Assembly (NCBI RefSeq): GCF_031198435.1
Contig: NZ_CP133548.1
Span: forward strand, 124,001-188,000
Origin: Pleionea litopenaei
GTDB taxonomy: Bacteria; Pseudomonadota; Gammaproteobacteria; Enterobacterales; Kangiellaceae
Length of the DNA stretch: 64,000 bases
Direction of reading: 5' to 3'
Under the pieces are notes generated by a model, which saw only the letters and a program-made list of their open reading frames with translations, searched no databases and was not told the origin of the DNA. The position numbers and the translations under genes were made by a program. Within the stretch, counting starts at the first letter, position 1. Each line of letters begins with the position of its first letter. Below, one piece after another: positions 63,712 to 64,000 of the stretch.

Positions 63712-64000
63712 TGACTGATCAACAGCAAGCATTTGCAATGAGTGTCGATGACCAAGGCATAGCCGTTATTGTCATCGATGTTCCCAATGAGTCACAAAAC
63801 ACCTTGAAAGAAGCGTTTGTTGATGACATTAGCGCAATTTTGGATGATTTAGAGAACAATTCGGATGTCAAAGGGTTAATCATCACCAGTGGCAAAGACG
63901 ATAGTTTTGTTGCGGGTGCTGATATCAGCATGCTCAAAGCCGTGACAGAAGCGAGCCAAGCAACTCAGTTGTCGGCGGCTGGTCAGCAGATTTTTAATCG
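63711..64000 (+). CDS. fadJ: Fatty oxidation complex alpha subunit FadJ, N-terminal part (3' end outside window)
   Basis: The frame opens at the ATG overlapping the fadI stop (63709-63713, TAATG) and stays open to the end of the window, giving 96 codons. The translation contains VIVIDVPNESQNTLKEAFVD and SGKDDSFVAGADISMLKAV, the enoyl-CoA hydratase (crotonase) start of FadJ/FadB proteins, including the oxyanion-hole GADI. The dehydrogenase domain lies beyond the window. TTGGAGG ten bases upstream serves as ribosome site. Confidence 0.92.
   Translation, partial: MTDQQQAFAMSVDDQGIAVIVIDVPNESQNTLKEAFVDDISAILDDLENNSDVKGLIITSGKDDSFVAGADISMLKAVTEASQATQLSAAGQQIFN

Overview
The window looks like chromosome of a free-living, probably marine gammaproteobacterium. 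The best guess is near Kangiella, Pleionea or Aliikangiella, inferred from gene content and a GC content that looks like the mid-40s percent by eye. It is densely packed and has no rRNA, tRNA, CRISPR array or complete insertion sequence that I can see. Several blocks keep the gene order familiar from Pseudomonas and E. coli.

Layout. 1-2835: the end of a YihY/BrkB membrane protein, a PilZ-type protein and a thioredoxin-like lipoprotein. 2944-11998: nine co-directional genes for a putative proton-driven trans-envelope machine, made of TPR proteins and lipoproteins, one TolQ/ExbB, two TolR/ExbD and a TonB-like protein with an AgmX/PglI-type C-terminus. It resembles the core of the Myxococcus Agl-Glt gliding machinery. 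12064-18551: ApbE, a TonB-dependent receptor, a small exported protein and a trypsin-like protease with a probable GlyGly-CTERM sorting tail. 18693-20471: an acyl-CoA dehydrogenase whose promoter contains a FadR-like operator. 20577-29388: a housekeeping block (bepA, tusA-like, perM-like, phoH-like, bcp, gcvR, dapA, bamC, MBL hydrolase). 29547-35966: a chalcone-isomerase-like/TonB fusion, threonine synthase, a fused aspartokinase/diaminopimelate decarboxylase, and a second chalcone-isomerase-like protein. 36143-38857: an M14 carboxypeptidase, a saccharopine dehydrogenase and a DUF2835 protein. 39104-45792: a DUF1302/DUF1329/Ycf48-like/MMPL quartet, probably an envelope transport system for a hydrophobic compound. 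45961-53067: large NAD-glutamate dehydrogenase and the glutathione-dependent formaldehyde pathway (frmA, S-formylglutathione hydrolase). 53091-54220: a small island of two orphan proteins bounded by long hairpins. 54340-62138: an SDR dehydrogenase and a MoxR-DUF58-DUF4381-BatA-BatB/C-BatD operon. 62374-64000: fadI and the start of fadJ.

The most interesting items are: the Glt-like motor cluster, in which one ExbD subunit has lost the proton-carrying Asp; the chalcone-isomerase-like/TonB fusion; a 77-residue orphan protein with an N-terminal QLNLF sliding-clamp-type motif next to a transposase-like HTH protein; and the DUF1302/DUF1329/MMPL quartet. All functional statements come from reading motifs and gene order. 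No database search was run.
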